Below are positions 16,117-24,478 of a DNA stretch of 64,000 nt, piece after piece. Position 1 is the stretch's first letter. Each line of letters opens with the position of its first letter. Where the stretch lies: NCBI GenBank assembly GCA_959019775.1, contig CAUEPS010000003.1:1-64000 (forward strand). Direction: 5' to 3'. This stretch comes from an uncultured Collinsella sp. Its GTDB lineage: Bacteria; Actinomycetota; Coriobacteriia; Coriobacteriales; Coriobacteriaceae. The translations under genes were made by a program, and so were the position numbers. The notes under the pieces are model-generated. The model ran no database searches and was not told the DNA's origin. It was given only the letters and a program-made list of their open reading frames with translations.

Positions 16117-17295
16117 ATGACCGCAGGTCAAAACCGCATACCCGTGAATCTTGACTATGCCGCCTCGACGCCCATGCGCGCCGAGGCGCTCCTTGCGCAG
16201 CGCGAGTACGACAACAGCGAGCTTGCCGGCGTCAACCCCAACTCGCTGCACTCGCTTGGCCGCAAGGCCGCCGCACGCCTGGAAGTCGCCCGTCGCGAGA
16301 TCGCCCGCAGCTTTGGCGCACGCGTTCGCCCGTCCGAGATCATCCTCACCAACGGCGGTACCGAGGCCAACCAGCTGGCGCTGCTCGGTCTTGCCGAGGG
16401 CGCTCGTCAGCGCGATCGCAAGCGCGATCGCGTAATCGTTTCGGCCATCGAGCACGATTCGATTCTGGACAACCTGCCGCCGCTGCGTGCCGCCGGCTTT
16501 ACCGTCGACTTGGTGCAGCCCTGCCGCGCGGGCTACATAGAGTCTGCCACGCTTGTCGAGCTGCTCGGCGACGACGTTGCGCTCGTGAGCATTATGGTCG
16601 CCAACAACGAGACCGGCGTGGTGCAGCCTATCCGCGAGCTGGCCGCCGCCGCACATGCTGCCGGCGCCTTGTTTCATACCGATGCCATCCAGGGCTACTT
16701 GCACATTCCGCTCGATGTCACCGAGCTGGGCGTCGATGCCATGACCGTTGCCGCGCACAAGATCGGCGGCCCTGTGGCATCCGGTGCGCTCTACCTTAAG
16801 AACCGCACGCCGCTGCGTCCGCGCATCTTTGGCGGTGGACAGGAAGCCGGCCGTCGCGCCGGTACGCAGGATCTGCGCACGCAGCTGGCTTTTGCCGCTG
16901 CCGCTTCCGTGTTGCTGCCGAATGTGGGCCAGGAGCGTGCGACGCTGCAGGCCCTGTCCGACAAGCTCTACGCCACGCTTACGGCCCATCCTCGCATTCA
17001 CGCCACGATGGGCGACTATGCGCAGGCCGATCGTCTGCCGGGTATGGTTTCGATCTATGTCGACGGCATGGACTCGGAGGAGCTCATCATCAAGCTCGAT
17101 ACCGCCGGCTTTGAGGTTTCGGCCGGATCGGCTTGTTCGAGCGGCAGCATGGACCCGAGCCACGTGCTCAGCGCCATGGGCATCGGCCGCGAGCAGGCAT
17201 TGGGGTCGCTGCGCATCTCGTTTGATGACCGGGTGAACCCGGGCGATCTGGACGACTTTGCCCAGACGCTGTTGTCGATCGTAGGTGCCGCATGA
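16117..17295 (+). CDS. Cysteine desulfurase (NifS/IscS-like)
   Basis: A 392-residue PLP enzyme that takes sulfur from cysteine for iron-sulfur clusters or tRNA thiolation. The N-terminal LDYAASTPM, the PLP lysine in AAHKIGGP (about residue 213) and the catalytic cysteine in SAGSACSSGS (about 336-345) are intact. No scaffold gene is adjacent, so the sulfur acceptor is unknown. It starts 6 nt after rpe and overlaps the next gene by 4 nt (ATGA). Confidence 0.93.
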   Translation: MTAGQNRIPVNLDYAASTPMRAEALLAQREYDNSELAGVNPNSLHSLGRKAAARLEVARREIARSFGARVRPSEIILTNGGTEANQLALLGLAEGARQRDRKRDRVIVSAIEHDSILDNLPPLRAAGFTVDLVQPCRAGYIESATLVELLGDDVALVSIMVANNETGVVQPIRELAAAAHAAGALFHTDAIQGYLHIPLDVTELGVDAMTVAAHKIGGPVASGALYLKNRTPLRPRIFGGGQEAGRRAGTQDLRTQLAFAAAASVLLPNVGQERATLQALSDKLYATLTAHPRIHATMGDYAQADRLPGMVSIYVDGMDSEELIIKLDTAGFEVSAGSACSSGSMDPSHVLSAMGIGREQALGSLRISFDDRVNPGDLDDFAQTLLSIVGAA

Positions 17296-18101
17296 TCGTC
17301 GCCCAGCTCGAGCGTGCCCTGCTGACGCGCTACCCCAAGGCGGACGCCGAGGGCTGGGATCATGTTGGGCTATCTGTGGGAGATCCCTCTGCTTATATTA
17401 CCGGCGTGGCCTGCGCACTCGACGCGACCGAGGCCAACGTGCACCGCGCCCAGGAGGCCGGCGCCAACGTGCTGCTGACGCATCATCCCATCTATATCAA
17501 GGCGCCCGAGGCCTTTTGTCCGGCCGATTCCGCGCGTCCCCAGTGTAGCGCTGCGTTGTACGAGGCGGCTCGTTGCGGGGTGAGCATTATCTCGCTTCAC
17601 ACCAACCTGGACCGCTCGCACGAAGCACGCGTTCGCCTGAGTGAGTTGCTGGGCGCTGAGCCCATGAGCTCGCTGGAGCATGTGGACGAGCCTGAGCTCA
17701 CCGGTCTGGGCGCACTCGCGTCCCTCCACGACGCCTGCAACCTGCGCGATCTCGCCAACCGTGCCGCCATGGCCTTTGGCAGCGACCCCCGCGTATGGGG
17801 CGACGCCGAGCACCCGTGCCGCACCGTCGCCATTCTGGGCGGCTCCCTCGGCGACTTTGGTGAGCTCGCCATCGCCGCGGGCGCAGATGTTATTGTGACC
17901 GGAGAGGCCGGCTACCACGTGGCGCAGGACCTTGCCTTGCGTGGCCTGAGCGTGATTCTGCTCGGCCACGACCGCTCCGAGGAGCCGTTCGTGGATATCT
18001 TGATGAACTCTGCAGTTGACGCCGGGGTCGACCCCCGTCATACGATTAAAATACTGAACCCTTGCCAATGGTGGACTGTGACAAAAGGAGAGAACTTATG
18101 A
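17292..18101 (+). CDS. Nif3-like dinuclear metal-center protein
   Basis: A 269-residue member of the NIF3/YqfO (DUF34) family. Metal ligands are seen in LLTHHPIY (about 56-63), LHTNLD and the C-terminal GYHVAQD...LLGHDRSEEPF. Members form hexameric rings with two metals per subunit; GTP cyclohydrolase-like or metal-chaperone roles have been proposed but are not settled. It overlaps both neighbours by 4 nt (ATGA), so translation is probably coupled. Confidence 0.9.
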   Translation: MIVAQLERALLTRYPKADAEGWDHVGLSVGDPSAYITGVACALDATEANVHRAQEAGANVLLTHHPIYIKAPEAFCPADSARPQCSAALYEAARCGVSIISLHTNLDRSHEARVRLSELLGAEPMSSLEHVDEPELTGLGALASLHDACNLRDLANRAAMAFGSDPRVWGDAEHPCRTVAILGGSLGDFGELAIAAGADVIVTGEAGYHVAQDLALRGLSVILLGHDRSEEPFVDILMNSAVDAGVDPRHTIKILNPCQWWTVTKGENL

Positions 18102-18817
18102 GCGCCGGCGCTACGCTACTCAAGCTGCAACAGATCGATTTGGAGCTCACCCGCAACAAGAGCGAACTTGCCAATATGCCGGAGCTCAAGGAGCTCGCTT
18201 CTAAGCGCAAGACCTATGTGAAGCTCAAGGCCGAGATGACCAAGCTCTACGCCCAGCGCAAGGACCTGGACATTGAGCTCGACGACCTCAACACCACCGA
18301 GATCCAGACCAACAACGCCATCGAGGCTGCAAAGAAGCGTCACGTCGACGGCTCTGATTACCGCGAGGTGCAGGACCTGGAGAATGAGCTTGCCACCCTG
18401 GCGAAGCGACTGGACAAGATCGAGCACACCCGCAAGGATGTCGTTGTCGCCCATAAGGAAGCGCTCGACCGCGAGGCTCGCGCGCAGGCCATTATCGCCA
18501 AATTCGAGGAGGGCGTGAAGGCCGACACCAAGGCCGCACGAGCCAAGGCCGCCGACCTGCAGGCCCAGATCGATGCTGCAACCAAGGAGCGCACCGCCCT
18601 TGCCGCCACGCTACCGACCGACGTGCTCATCGATTACGAGCGCCTGCTCAAGCAGTTCCGCGGCCTGGCCGTCGAGACCATTCAGGGCAACATCCCCACG
18701 GTCTGCCATACCGCGCTGCAGGCATCGTCCATGAGCGACCTCAACCACGACGGTAGTGAGATTACGCACTGCCCGTATTGCCACCGCCTGCTCGTGCTCC
18801 CCAGCAAGGAAGCTTAA
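18098..18817 (+). CDS. Zinc-ribbon coiled-coil protein
   Basis: A 239-residue protein with a long coiled coil (about 10-175) and a C-terminal zinc-ribbon-like end. HCPYC (224-228) gives one cysteine pair. The first half, TVCHTAL, has a single cysteine and a histidine where the family usually has CxxC, so metal binding may use C-H-C-C or be lost. This family commonly follows the Nif3-like gene. Its function is unknown. AAAGGAG lies 7 nt before the ATG. Confidence 0.85.
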   Translation: MSAGATLLKLQQIDLELTRNKSELANMPELKELASKRKTYVKLKAEMTKLYAQRKDLDIELDDLNTTEIQTNNAIEAAKKRHVDGSDYREVQDLENELATLAKRLDKIEHTRKDVVVAHKEALDREARAQAIIAKFEEGVKADTKAARAKAADLQAQIDAATKERTALAATLPTDVLIDYERLLKQFRGLAVETIQGNIPTVCHTALQASSMSDLNHDGSEITHCPYCHRLLVLPSKEA

Positions 18818-20035
18818 ATGATGACGGCGGCACCCAACAATTCAATGCAACTTGAGGGAAAAACGATCCTGCTGGGCATTACCGGCGGGATCGCCGCCTA
18901 TAAGTCGTGCAATATCGTGCGCCTGCTGCAAAAGCGCGGCGCGCGCGTCAAGGTCGTTATGAGCGAGCATGCTACGGAGTTTGTGGGGCCGATCACCTTC
19001 CGCGCGCTTACGGGCGAGCCGGTCGCTGTGGGCCTGTTCGACGATCCCTCCGACCCCATCCACCACATTTCGCTCGCGCAGGAGCCCGACCTGGTTGTCG
19101 TGGCGCCCGCGACGGCCAATATCATCGCCAAGATGGCCAACGGCATCGCCGATGATCTGATTTCCACGACGCTGCTTGCCACGCCGCGACCCATCGTGAT
19201 CGCGCCCGCTATGAACAACGGCATGTGGAAGGCACCGGCGACGCAGGCCAACATGGCCACGTTGCACGACCGTGGCGTCCATGTGGTGGGACCCGGCAGC
19301 GGCTACCTTGCCTGCGGCGACGTGGACACGGGACGCATGAGCGAGCCCGAGGACATCGTCGAGGCCATCTGCGAGGTGCTCAACCCCGCGCCCCAGGACC
19401 TTGCAGGCAAGCGCATCGTGATCACCGCCGGTCCTACGCACGAGCCGATCGATCCGGTGCGCTTTATCGGCAACCGGTCGTCGGGCAAGATGGGCATCGC
19501 CCTGGCAGGGGAGGCCGCACGCCGCGGTGCCGAGGTCACGCTCGTGCTGGGGCCGACGTCACTCGACGTGGGTCGCGGCGTGGAGTGCGTGCGCGTGCAG
19601 ACCGCCGCAGAGATGCTGCAGGCGGCGCTGGGCGCCTTCCAGACGGCCGATGCGGCCATTTGCGCGGCCGCCGTCGCCGACTACACACCCGCGGCCCCTG
19701 CCGACCATAAACTCAAAAAGGCCAACGAACGCTTGGATCGCATCGAGCTCGTCGAGACGGTCGATATTTTGGCCGAGCTTTCGCGCCAGAAGGGCGAGCG
19801 CCGTGTGATCGGATTTGCAGCCGAGACCGATAACGTCGTGGAGTACGCTGAGCGCAAATTGGCCCGCAAGGGCTGCGATGCGATCATCGCCAACGATGTC
19901 TCGCGCGCCGATTCGGGCTTTGGAACAGACACCAACAAGGCCTGGATTGTGAGCACAGCGGGTACACAGGAACTTCCCGTACTAACAAAACCCCAGCTCG
20001 CAGATACAATTTTAGACTTGCTCAAAAATAATTAA
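18818..20035 (+). CDS. coaBC: Bifunctional phosphopantothenoylcysteine decarboxylase/synthetase
   Basis: A 405-residue fused enzyme of coenzyme A synthesis. The CoaC half (about 1-190) has the flavin-binding GITGGIAAYK, the active-site PAMNNGMW and the lid motif GYLACGDVDTGRM. The CoaB half (about 195-405) has GPTHEPIDPVRFIGNRSSGKMG and the lysine region ADHKLKK. It starts directly after the zinc-ribbon gene. No T-rich terminator follows before the tRNA-Pro promoter. Confidence 0.95.
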   Translation: MMTAAPNNSMQLEGKTILLGITGGIAAYKSCNIVRLLQKRGARVKVVMSEHATEFVGPITFRALTGEPVAVGLFDDPSDPIHHISLAQEPDLVVVAPATANIIAKMANGIADDLISTTLLATPRPIVIAPAMNNGMWKAPATQANMATLHDRGVHVVGPGSGYLACGDVDTGRMSEPEDIVEAICEVLNPAPQDLAGKRIVITAGPTHEPIDPVRFIGNRSSGKMGIALAGEAARRGAEVTLVLGPTSLDVGRGVECVRVQTAAEMLQAALGAFQTADAAICAAAVADYTPAAPADHKLKKANERLDRIELVETVDILAELSRQKGERRVIGFAAETDNVVEYAERKLARKGCDAIIANDVSRADSGFGTDTNKAWIVSTAGTQELPVLTKPQLADTILDLLKNN

Positions 20036-20043
20036 AAAAGTTC

Positions 20044-20076
20044 TTGCACAAGTCCAAAGTTTCGGGTTAATATAAT
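20044..20076 (+). promoter_or_regulatory. Promoter of tRNA-Pro
   Basis: TTGCAC (20044-20049) with overlapping -10 candidates: TAATAT at 20068-20073 (18-nt spacer) or TATAAT at 20071-20076 (21-nt spacer). The tRNA starts about 40 nt downstream. Confidence 0.65.
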
Positions 20077-20115
20077 CCCTGTTGCGAGCGAGAGCAGAGC
20101 AACAAACAAAAGCTT

Positions 20116-20192
<77 letters not shown>

Positions 20193-20201
20193 GAAGTTTG
20201 C

Positions 20202-20232
20202 AGGTCAGGCACCTAGTGCCTGACCTTTTTTG
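20202..20232 (+). terminator. Terminator after tRNA-Pro
   Basis: Perfect 11-bp stem AGGTCAGGCAC/GTGCCTGACCT with loop CTA, then TTTTTTGTT. Confidence 0.92.
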
Positions 20233-20302
20233 TTATTAATCATCATGATTCATTTGCTTTAAGCAACAACTTTCTCGATCGATGCAATCACCGAATCAAA
20301 AC

Positions 20303-20359
20303 GTGTACGTCACCCTCCAAAAACGACATTTTTCGACATGTTTGGAGGCTGATGTACAC
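20303..20359. repeat. Interrupted inverted repeat (possible palindromic element)
   Basis: GTGTAC (20303-20308) and CCTCCAAA (20314-20321) pair with TTTGGAGG (20341-20348) and GTACAC (20354-20359), around an inner CGACATTTTTCG. There is no T tract, so it is not an ordinary terminator. It lies between tRNA-Pro and the next promoter. Confidence 0.6.
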
Positions 20360-20421
20360 AAAATCGAATGACAGCCCTCCCGATATCACCCTCCACATGT
20401 CTGGACTCTCTATGCTTACGC

Positions 20422-20450
20422 TGGATAGACATCGCCAGAACGGGTATAGT
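20422..20450 (+). promoter_or_regulatory. Weak promoter before the phosphatidyltransferase gene
   Basis: TATAGT (20445-20450) with TGGATA (20422-20427) at 17 nt; the -35 box matches consensus at four of six bases. Confidence 0.4.
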
Positions 20451-20486
20451 ATCGAAAGTTTTGTCGTTTACCAGCGGGGGAGTCCT

Positions 20487-21191
20487 GTGGGCATCAAGAA
20501 GAAGATCAAAAAGGAGCTTATCGGCACTTCCGATTACCCGTCGAATAAGATCTTCACGATCTCCAATTTCATTACCTTTACGCGCCTGGTCCTCACGCTT
20601 GTTTTCCTGTACCTGTTTGTGACGGACAACAACCGTGTCGTCGCCATTGTCATCTATGCCATCGCGGCTTCCACCGACTGGATGGACGGTCAAATTGCCC
20701 GCATGACCAAAACGGTCTCGTGGCTCGGCAAGGTCATGGATCCCATTTGCGACCGTGCGCTGCTGTTTACGGGCGTTCTGGGCCTGGTAGTCCGCGGCGA
20801 GTTGCCCATCTGGGTCTGTGTGCTCATCATCGGCCGCGATATCTACCTGGGCATCGGCACGCTCATCGTACGCCACTACCACCGTCGCCCCATCGACGTC
20901 GTCTTTCCCGGGAAAATTGCCACGGCACTGCTCATGACCGGCTTCTCGCTCATGCTGCTGGGCTTTCCCGTCGTGGACGGCTGGCATCTGCTGCCCGCCA
21001 CGTTCACGGCATTCCCGGGCCTCAACGGCAGCTCGGTGCCCCTCGGCATCTTCTTTGTGTATGGCGGCGTCATCTTCTCCATGCTCACCGCTGTCATCTA
21101 TTCCATTAAGGGAGGGTTGGCCATTAAACAGGCCATCGCGCATCCCGAGGACGAGGACACCGACTTTCTCAACCCCGAAATCGAAGACTGA
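20487..21191 (+). CDS. CDP-alcohol phosphatidyltransferase family protein
   Basis: A 234-residue membrane enzyme. The family motif DG-x2-AR-x8-G-x3-D-x3-D is intact in DGQIARMTKTVSWLGKVMDP and the following D (about 67-90), with about five or six membrane helices. A GGGGGAG site sets the start at GTG 20487. Members join CDP-diacylglycerol to an alcohol such as glycerol phosphate, inositol phosphate or another lipid. A second, more typical pgsA is present at 41434-42072, so this paralogue may use a different alcohol (for example cardiolipin or inositol lipid synthesis). Confidence 0.87.
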   Translation: MGIKKKIKKELIGTSDYPSNKIFTISNFITFTRLVLTLVFLYLFVTDNNRVVAIVIYAIAASTDWMDGQIARMTKTVSWLGKVMDPICDRALLFTGVLGLVVRGELPIWVCVLIIGRDIYLGIGTLIVRHYHRRPIDVVFPGKIATALLMTGFSLMLLGFPVVDGWHLLPATFTAFPGLNGSSVPLGIFFVYGGVIFSMLTAVIYSIKGGLAIKQAIAHPEDEDTDFLNPEIED

Positions 21192-21256
21192 TTCATTGGG
21201 GTATGATTACGTACGGTTCATTCTTTGCGGCACGTCCGCGTTAGATAGGGGTTGTC

Positions 21257-21691
21257 ATGGACAACAAGGTTAACAATATGCCTCAGAACGATAAGACCGC
21301 GGACGCTACCTGCGTTTTCCGCGTTCCTTCGAGCGATGTCACCGTTCCCGACCTTATGGCCAACGTGCGCATCACCGCTCCGGTTCTGTCCATCGTCAAG
21401 GGTCCGCAGACCGGAGCTGCCTTTGAGCTCGAGGACGACGTGACCACCATCGGCCGCGATCCCGCGAACGGCATCTTCCTCAACGACATGACCGTCTCGC
21501 GCAGCCACGCACGCATTATTCGTGAGGGCCTGGGCGCCCGTATTGAGGATCTGGGCTCGCTCAATGGTACGTGGGTTGACGGCGCCATCGTCAACGGTGC
21601 TCCGCTGCACGACGGCTCTTCCGTTCAGATCGGTACGTTCACGCTCATCTACCACGAGAGCACGCCGGAGCGCATCGAAACCGGTGAGTAG
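21257..21691 (+). CDS. FHA-domain protein, GarA/OdhI-like
   Basis: A 144-residue protein. Residues ~45-135 form a forkhead-associated domain with TIGRDPANGIFL, VSRSHARI and DLGSLNGTWVDG, which binds phosphothreonine. The N-terminal tail has DATCVFR (16-22), resembling the ETTSVFR phosphorylation site of mycobacterial GarA and corynebacterial OdhI. Only the second threonine (T18) is kept. In those proteins phosphorylation makes the tail bind its own FHA domain and releases metabolic enzymes. The gene lies 3 nt before a MerR gene, the same arrangement as in Actinobacteria. Confidence 0.88.
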   Translation: MDNKVNNMPQNDKTADATCVFRVPSSDVTVPDLMANVRITAPVLSIVKGPQTGAAFELEDDVTTIGRDPANGIFLNDMTVSRSHARIIREGLGARIEDLGSLNGTWVDGAIVNGAPLHDGSSVQIGTFTLIYHESTPERIETGE

Positions 21692-21694
21692 GTA

Positions 21695-22579
21695 ATGGCC
21701 GAACGAAACTATCTGAGTATCGGCCAAGTCGTCAACCTTCTTCGAGGCGCATACCCCGATCTATCGAACTCAAAAATTAGATTTCTAGAAGATGAGGGGC
21801 TCATCACCCCTCATCGTACGCCTAAGGGGTATCGCCAGTACTCCAAGGAAGACGTTGATCGTCTCGAGGTCATCCTGCACCTGCAGAAGACCCGCTATAT
21901 GCCGCTCAACGTCATTAAGCAGCGCTTGGAAAACGCAACGGACCTGTCCACTTTGGCTTACGAGGTGGGTCTTCTGTCCGATGTTCCGCTTAAGACGGAG
22001 CCCAAGGAGACCAAGCAAAAGCTGCATTCCATCGAGACCATTCCCGACATGCTCGGTGTTGATATTTCGTTTATCCGCTCCCTTGCCGAGAACGATCTTA
22101 TCCGCATCATCAAGAGCCCGCAGAACCGAGAGCTCGTGGATGGCCGAGATTTCCCGATTATCCGTTACTGCTCGGAGCTGTCGCGCTTCCACATTGAGCC
22201 GCGTAACCTGCGACAGTACGTTTCGTCGGCAAACCGCGAGTCTTCGATGTTTGAGCAGGTTCTCGTGAGCATGCTCGGCATGGATACCTCCGATGACGAG
22301 CGCGACGCCAAGCTCGAGCGCGCTTTTAAGAAGCTGCACGACCTCACCGAGGGTGTGCATACCGCGCTCCTTAAGAACCGTGTCTTTGAGTCGCTCAACG
22401 CCGTGGTCGAAGATGCTGACATCGATGCCCTCGATGAGGAGATCGCGCGTTCCGAATCCACCAAGGCTAAAAGCGATGCGACAAGCGTCCCCGCGGTTGC
22501 CGCGCACGACGAGTCGCTCATGCAGCCGTCCAAGGTCGTCGTCCCCTCGCATAGCTCGTCTGCTAACACGGGCAAATAA
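21695..22579 (+). CDS. MerR-family regulator (FtsR-like)
   Basis: A 294-residue protein with an N-terminal MerR winged helix (LSIGQVVNLLRGAYPDLSNS, then SKIRFLEDEGLI and RTPKGYRQYSKEDVDRL, about 8-55), a second HTH-like segment (about 115-145) and a C-terminal Ser/Ala-rich tail. No metal-binding cysteines are seen. The FHA-MerR gene pair matches odhI/ftsR of corynebacteria, in which FtsR controls cell-division genes; the same role here is an inference. Confidence 0.85.
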   Translation: MAERNYLSIGQVVNLLRGAYPDLSNSKIRFLEDEGLITPHRTPKGYRQYSKEDVDRLEVILHLQKTRYMPLNVIKQRLENATDLSTLAYEVGLLSDVPLKTEPKETKQKLHSIETIPDMLGVDISFIRSLAENDLIRIIKSPQNRELVDGRDFPIIRYCSELSRFHIEPRNLRQYVSSANRESSMFEQVLVSMLGMDTSDDERDAKLERAFKKLHDLTEGVHTALLKNRVFESLNAVVEDADIDALDEEIARSESTKAKSDATSVPAVAAHDESLMQPSKVVVPSHSSSANTGK

Positions 22580-22615
22580 CCGCCGTTCACCCGGCAATCC
22601 ATGAAAGGTCACAAA

Positions 22616-23146
22616 GTGTACGACTTCGAATCTCATATCGTCGATATCCCCGACTATCCCGAGCCCGGAGTCGTCTTTAAGGACATCACACCGCTCTTTG
22701 GCAACCCCGAGGCTCTGAAGGCCATGGTGGATGCCCTGGCCGAGCATTTTGCCGACATGGGCATTACCAAGGTCGTAGGACCCGAGGCCCGCGGCTTTAT
22801 GGTCGGTGTGCCCGTGGCCGTCGCCCTGGGTGCCGGCTTTGTTCCCGCACGTAAGCCGGGCAAACTGCCGCGCAAGACGGTAAGCGAGAGCTACGAGCTC
22901 GAGTATGGAACGGATTCTATCGAGATCCACGCCGATGCCATCAGCTCTAAAGATACCGTGTTGATTCTGGACGACTTGGTCGCGACGGGTGGAACCGTCG
23001 AGGCAACAGGTAAACTGGTGCGAGATATGGGCGCAAAGCTTGTGGGCTACGGTTGTATCCTTGAGCTTGCGTTTCTCAACCCGCGCAAGAAGCTCACGCC
23101 TTCTAACGAGGACGTTGAGCTCTTTAGCCTGGTAACGGTTGACTAG
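22616..23146 (+). CDS. apt: Adenine phosphoribosyltransferase
   Basis: A 176-residue purine salvage enzyme making AMP from adenine and PRPP. PDYPEPGVVFKDITPLF at the N-terminus, PEARGF and the PRPP loop VLILDDLVATGGT are present. I chose GTG 22616 because GAAAGGTC sits 7 nt before it. The in-frame ATG at 22601 has no ribosome binding site and contains that signal inside its coding part; it would add five residues. Confidence 0.92.
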   Translation: MYDFESHIVDIPDYPEPGVVFKDITPLFGNPEALKAMVDALAEHFADMGITKVVGPEARGFMVGVPVAVALGAGFVPARKPGKLPRKTVSESYELEYGTDSIEIHADAISSKDTVLILDDLVATGGTVEATGKLVRDMGAKLVGYGCILELAFLNPRKKLTPSNEDVELFSLVTVD

Positions 23147-23178
23147 CCGCTACCCTTAGATACCGGAAAGGAAGCTAC

Positions 23179-24300
23179 ATGCGCACAGCAAATACGCACA
23201 AAAACATGGCACGCTGCGCTGCTACGGCAACCCTCGCTTGTGTTTTGGGCCTGGGCCTCGTGGCTCCGGCTTACGCCGATACCGCATCCGACCTTGCCGC
23301 TGCTCGAACTAAACTCGAGCAGATTGGCACCCAAACCCAGCAAATTCATGAAGAACTCTCCGCACAGACGCAGGAGCTTGATCAGACTGCAGGCGAGATC
23401 ACGCAAAAGCAGCAAGAGATTGCCGAAGGTCAGGCAAAGCTTTCGAGCTATGTTGCCGGTGAGTACAAGACCGGCGGTCTGAGTCTCCTTCAGGTTCTGA
23501 CGGGCGTCGACGATCTGGGCGACATGCTCAACCGTCTCTTCTACTACGGTAAGGTGTCCGACAAGCAGGCCCAGACCATTCAGGAGGTCAAGGACCTTAA
23601 GCAGCAGCTCACCGATAAGCAGACCGAACAGGAGAAGAACGTCGCCGCGACGCAGAAGAAGGTCGACGAGCTCAACGCCCAGCAGGCTGAGGCCCAGAGT
23701 GTCGTGAACTCCCTGGATTCGCAGCTGCAGGCCGAGCTTGCTGCCGAGGCCGAGGCCAACGCTGCGCTGCAGGCTGGCATTAATGCCAGCACCGCCGAAA
23801 AGGCCACGGTGAGCAATGACACCGCCGGTACGACCGAGAACACCAACAATGGTGGCGGTACGACCAACAACGGCGGCGGCAACACGCCTGCGCCCGCGCC
23901 CGCTCCTGCTCCCACGCCGCAGCCCTTGACGCCTGCTCCGGCTCCCACGCCTTCGGCACCGAGCCAGTCCGTTGACGGCGGCTCAGTTGTTTCTCGCGCT
24001 TATAGCAAGCTTGGTTGCGCTTATTCCTGGGGCGGCATTGGCCCGAACAGCTTTGACTGCTCCGGCTTTGTAAGTTACTGCCTCACCGGCCGTTATTGCC
24101 GCCTTGGCACGACTGGTACCTTCATGGGCTGGACCCGTGTATCCGATCCCCAGCCTGGCGACGTCGTTGTTAACTCTTACCACACCGGCATCTACATTGG
24201 AAACGGCCAGATGATCCATGCTTCCGACTACAGCACGGGCGTTATCATCAGCTCCGTCGCAGCCGGTATGAACAACAACTACATCTTCGTACGCTACTAA
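23179..24300 (+). CDS. Secreted NlpC/P60 peptidoglycan endopeptidase with coiled-coil domain
   Basis: A 373-residue protein with a signal peptide (1-34, cleavage after AYA). A PcsB-like coiled coil (about 38-205) follows, then an Asn/Gly/Pro-rich linker (about 215-262, with repeated PAPAPTP) and an NlpC/P60 domain (about 265-373). The catalytic cysteine is in FDCSGFVSYC and the histidines are in YHTGIYIG and MIHASDY. Such proteins cut peptide cross-bridges during cell separation. A strong terminator follows. Confidence 0.93.
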   Translation: MRTANTHKNMARCAATATLACVLGLGLVAPAYADTASDLAAARTKLEQIGTQTQQIHEELSAQTQELDQTAGEITQKQQEIAEGQAKLSSYVAGEYKTGGLSLLQVLTGVDDLGDMLNRLFYYGKVSDKQAQTIQEVKDLKQQLTDKQTEQEKNVAATQKKVDELNAQQAEAQSVVNSLDSQLQAELAAEAEANAALQAGINASTAEKATVSNDTAGTTENTNNGGGTTNNGGGNTPAPAPAPAPTPQPLTPAPAPTPSAPSQSVDGGSVVSRAYSKLGCAYSWGGIGPNSFDCSGFVSYCLTGRYCRLGTTGTFMGWTRVSDPQPGDVVVNSYHTGIYIGNGQMIHASDYSTGVIISSVAAGMNNNYIFVRY

Positions 24301-24324
24301 TTTATTGCTACAGCGAACGAACGT

Positions 24325-24362
24325 GGGCCTCGCGATCTTGAATCACGAGGCCCGTTCTTTTT
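24325..24362 (+). terminator. Terminator after the NlpC/P60 gene
   Basis: Perfect 8-bp stem GGGCCTCG (24325-24332)/CGAGGCCC (24346-24353), then TTCTTTTT. Confidence 0.85.
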
Positions 24363-24389
24363 GCCCTTACCGTTTGTCATAAGATCAGT

Positions 24390-24422
24390 ACGGCTATCTA
24401 GTATTCAAAACTAGATAGCCGT
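24390..24422 (+). promoter_or_regulatory. Palindromic operator upstream of degV
   Basis: Perfect 13-bp inverted repeat ACGGCTATCTAGT (24390-24402)/ACTAGATAGCCGT (24410-24422) with a 7-nt spacer. Its right half with spacer, ATTCAAAACTAGATAGCC (24403-24420), recurs with two changes in front of the DUF1836 gene. It ends just before the -35 position of degV, a typical activator site. Confidence 0.75.
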
Positions 24423-24443
24423 CCAATCAATCAAAAAGATGGC

Positions 24444-24464
24444 TATAATTGTTGGGGAACAATT
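24444..24464 (+). promoter_or_regulatory. degV -10 box and leader inverted repeat
   Basis: TATAAT at 24444-24449 has no good -35 box at 17 nt, consistent with a need for an activator. AATTGTT (24447-24453)/AACAATT (24458-24464) forms a small palindrome between the -10 box and the ribosome binding site. Confidence 0.55.
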
Positions 24465-24478
24465 AGAAAGGACCCTCA

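Noticed and set aside
15289..17163. Minus-strand open frame of 624 codons
   Set aside because: Antisense to rpe and the cysteine desulfurase gene, with no domain-like pattern or ribosome binding site.
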